In this document: positions 62,996 to 64,000 of the stretch, piece by piece | Numbering within the stretch: the stretch's first letter is position 1 | Layout: each line of letters begins with the position of its first letter | NCBI RefSeq assembly: GCF_935822925.1 | Contig: NZ_CAKXZS010000005.1 | Location: forward strand, 26,348 to 90,347 | Direction of reading: 5' to 3' | DNA: 64,000 bases | DNA from: Mesorhizobium ventifaucium | GTDB taxonomy: Bacteria; Pseudomonadota; Alphaproteobacteria; Rhizobiales; Rhizobiaceae | Program-made: the position numbers and the translations under genes | Notes under the pieces: generated by a model | What the model was told of the DNA's origin: nothing | Seen by the model: only the letters and a program-made list of their open reading frames with translations | The model's database searches: none

Positions 62996-64000
62996 ATGCC
63001 CTGCTTGAAACCTTTTCGCGACAAACGCCGCGACAGCCGCTCGCATCAGCTCGCAAAGGGCGGGGCGGAACAGGCGCGCGGAAGCGGCACAGTATCGGGC
63101 AATCGCACCGAGCCGAAAGCCGCGCCGCGCGTCCTTTCCCGCCGCGATGGCGCCCTGCCCGCCGAACACCTGCCGCTGATCCTCGAAGTGGCGCCCAACG
63201 CCGACTACGCGTTGCTCGACAGCGGTGCCGGACAGAAGCTCGAGCAGTACGGCCCCTATCGTATCGTTCGGCCCGAAGGCCAGGCGATCTGGCAAAAAGC
63301 GTTGCCGGCCAAAGACTGGGACCGCGCCGACGCCATTTTCACCGGCGACACCGACGAGGAAGGCATCGGCCGCTGGCGTTTCCCCAAGACGCCGCTCGGC
63401 GAAACATGGCCGATGAAGCATGACGGCATCGATTATCTCGGCCGCTTCACCTCGTTTCGCCATGTCGGCGTGTTCCCCGAGCAGGCCTCGCACTGGGATC
63501 ACATGGCCGGGCTGATCGCGGCGGCGAAGCGGCCGGTCAAAGTGCTGAATCTGTTCGGCTATACCGGCCTTGCCTCGCTGGTGGCGGCGCGCGCCGGCGC
63601 CGAGGTCACCCATGTCGATGCGTCCAAGAAGGCGATCGGCTGGGCCAGGGAGAACCAGGAGATGGCGGGCCTGTCACAAAAGCCGATCCGCTGGATCGTC
63701 GACGACGCCATAAAATTCGCCGAGCGCGAGGAGCGCCGTGGCAGCCGCTACGACATTGTCCTGTTCGATCCGCCCGCCTATGGCCGTGGCCCCAGGGGCG
63801 AGGTCTGGCAATTGTTCGAGGATCTGCCTGATCTGACCGACCTCTGCCGCTCGATCCTGACGCCGAAGCCGCTCGCTGTCGTGCTGACCGCCTATTCGAT
63901 CCGCGCTTCCTTCTTCGCCATGCATGTCTTGATGCGCGACACTTTTGCCGGCATGGGCGGCACGGTCGAATCCGGCGAACTGATTATCCGCGAGAAATCC
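62996..64000 (+). CDS. Class I SAM-dependent rRNA methyltransferase (RlmI/COG1092 type), cut by window end
   Basis: Open for 335 codons and runs off the window. A PUA-like N-terminal part (about residues 65-130; YALLDSGAGQKLEQYGPYRI) is followed by the methyltransferase domain: SAM motif VLNLFGYTGLASLVAARAGA, then HVDASKKAIGWARENQEMAG and FDPPAYGRGPRGEVW. This order fits 23S rRNA m5C methyltransferases. ATG 62996 has GGAG touching it, so the true start may be GTG 62966 or further in. Confidence 0.88.
   Translation, partial: MPCLKPFRDKRRDSRSHQLAKGGAEQARGSGTVSGNRTEPKAAPRVLSRRDGALPAEHLPLILEVAPNADYALLDSGAGQKLEQYGPYRIVRPEGQAIWQKALPAKDWDRADAIFTGDTDEEGIGRWRFPKTPLGETWPMKHDGIDYLGRFTSFRHVGVFPEQASHWDHMAGLIAAAKRPVKVLNLFGYTGLASLVAARAGAEVTHVDASKKAIGWARENQEMAGLSQKPIRWIVDDAIKFAEREERRGSRYDIVLFDPPAYGRGPRGEVWQLFEDLPDLTDLCRSILTPKPLAVVLTAYSIRASFFAMHVLMRDTFAGMGGTVESGELIIREKS

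Overview
The window reads as chromosome of a GC-rich alphaproteobacterium of the Rhizobiales, most likely Mesorhizobium or a close relative. This rests on the protein sequences, on the lptC-lptA-lptB-rpoN-hpf-ptsN order, on rhizobial small families (DUF982, DUF1150, DUF1236, DUF3606, Atu4866-like), and on several families of short palindromic intergenic repeats. The genus is inferred; no rRNA gene is present to confirm it.

Layout. 1-10.8 kb is a nucleoside uptake and salvage block: upp, an aspartic protease gene, then on the minus strand a BMP-type binding protein, an ABC ATPase, two permeases, cdd, punA and deoA, with slyX inserted and msrA behind. Around 11.2 kb is tRNA-Ser(GGA). From there to about 23.5 kb the DNA is accessory in character: many very small genes, DUF982 and DUF3606 paralogues, a lone LigC/LigD-type DNA ligase, fragments that look like a Wadjet JetA N-terminus and a group II intron reverse transcriptase, a near-copy of the tRNA 3' end at 17.7 kb, a LysR/SDR/CMD/Atu4866 cassette and a NYN-LOTUS protein. 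23.6-31.9 kb is a complete kdp high-affinity potassium operon (kdpF, A, B, C, D, E) with an extra small membrane-protein gene between kdpA and kdpB. A decayed IS5-type transposase separates it from a CAP-domain protein gene followed by a type I secretion ABC/HlyD pair (32.7-37.2 kb).

38.5-44.7 kb holds a tripartite tricarboxylate transporter (tctCBA) in one minus-strand run with a class III CoA-transferase and a truncated citrate-synthase-like lyase, opposite a divergent IclR regulator. The layout predicts uptake, CoA activation and cleavage of a citrate-like acid. 44.7-52.5 kb contains a GNAT enzyme, DUF2214, nth, DUF2244, an Ada-like methyltransferase, ribokinase, an amidase, a LysE exporter and a nucleoside hydrolase. 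52.7-60.5 kb is conserved core: hsp20/DUF1150, ptsN, hpf, rpoN, lptB, lptA, lptC, sppA, ihfB. The end carries a LapA-domain protein, an ornithine cyclodeaminase homologue, a DUF1772-like membrane protein and a truncated RlmI-type methyltransferase.

The most unusual non-coding signals are: (1) two copies of a 143-bp element, each just upstream of a start codon and in the same orientation, whose differences preserve base pairing; (2) two loci where arrays of 7-9 bp tandem repeats face each other in inverted orientation; (3) a 60-bp triple tandem repeat built from a dispersed palindromic element.
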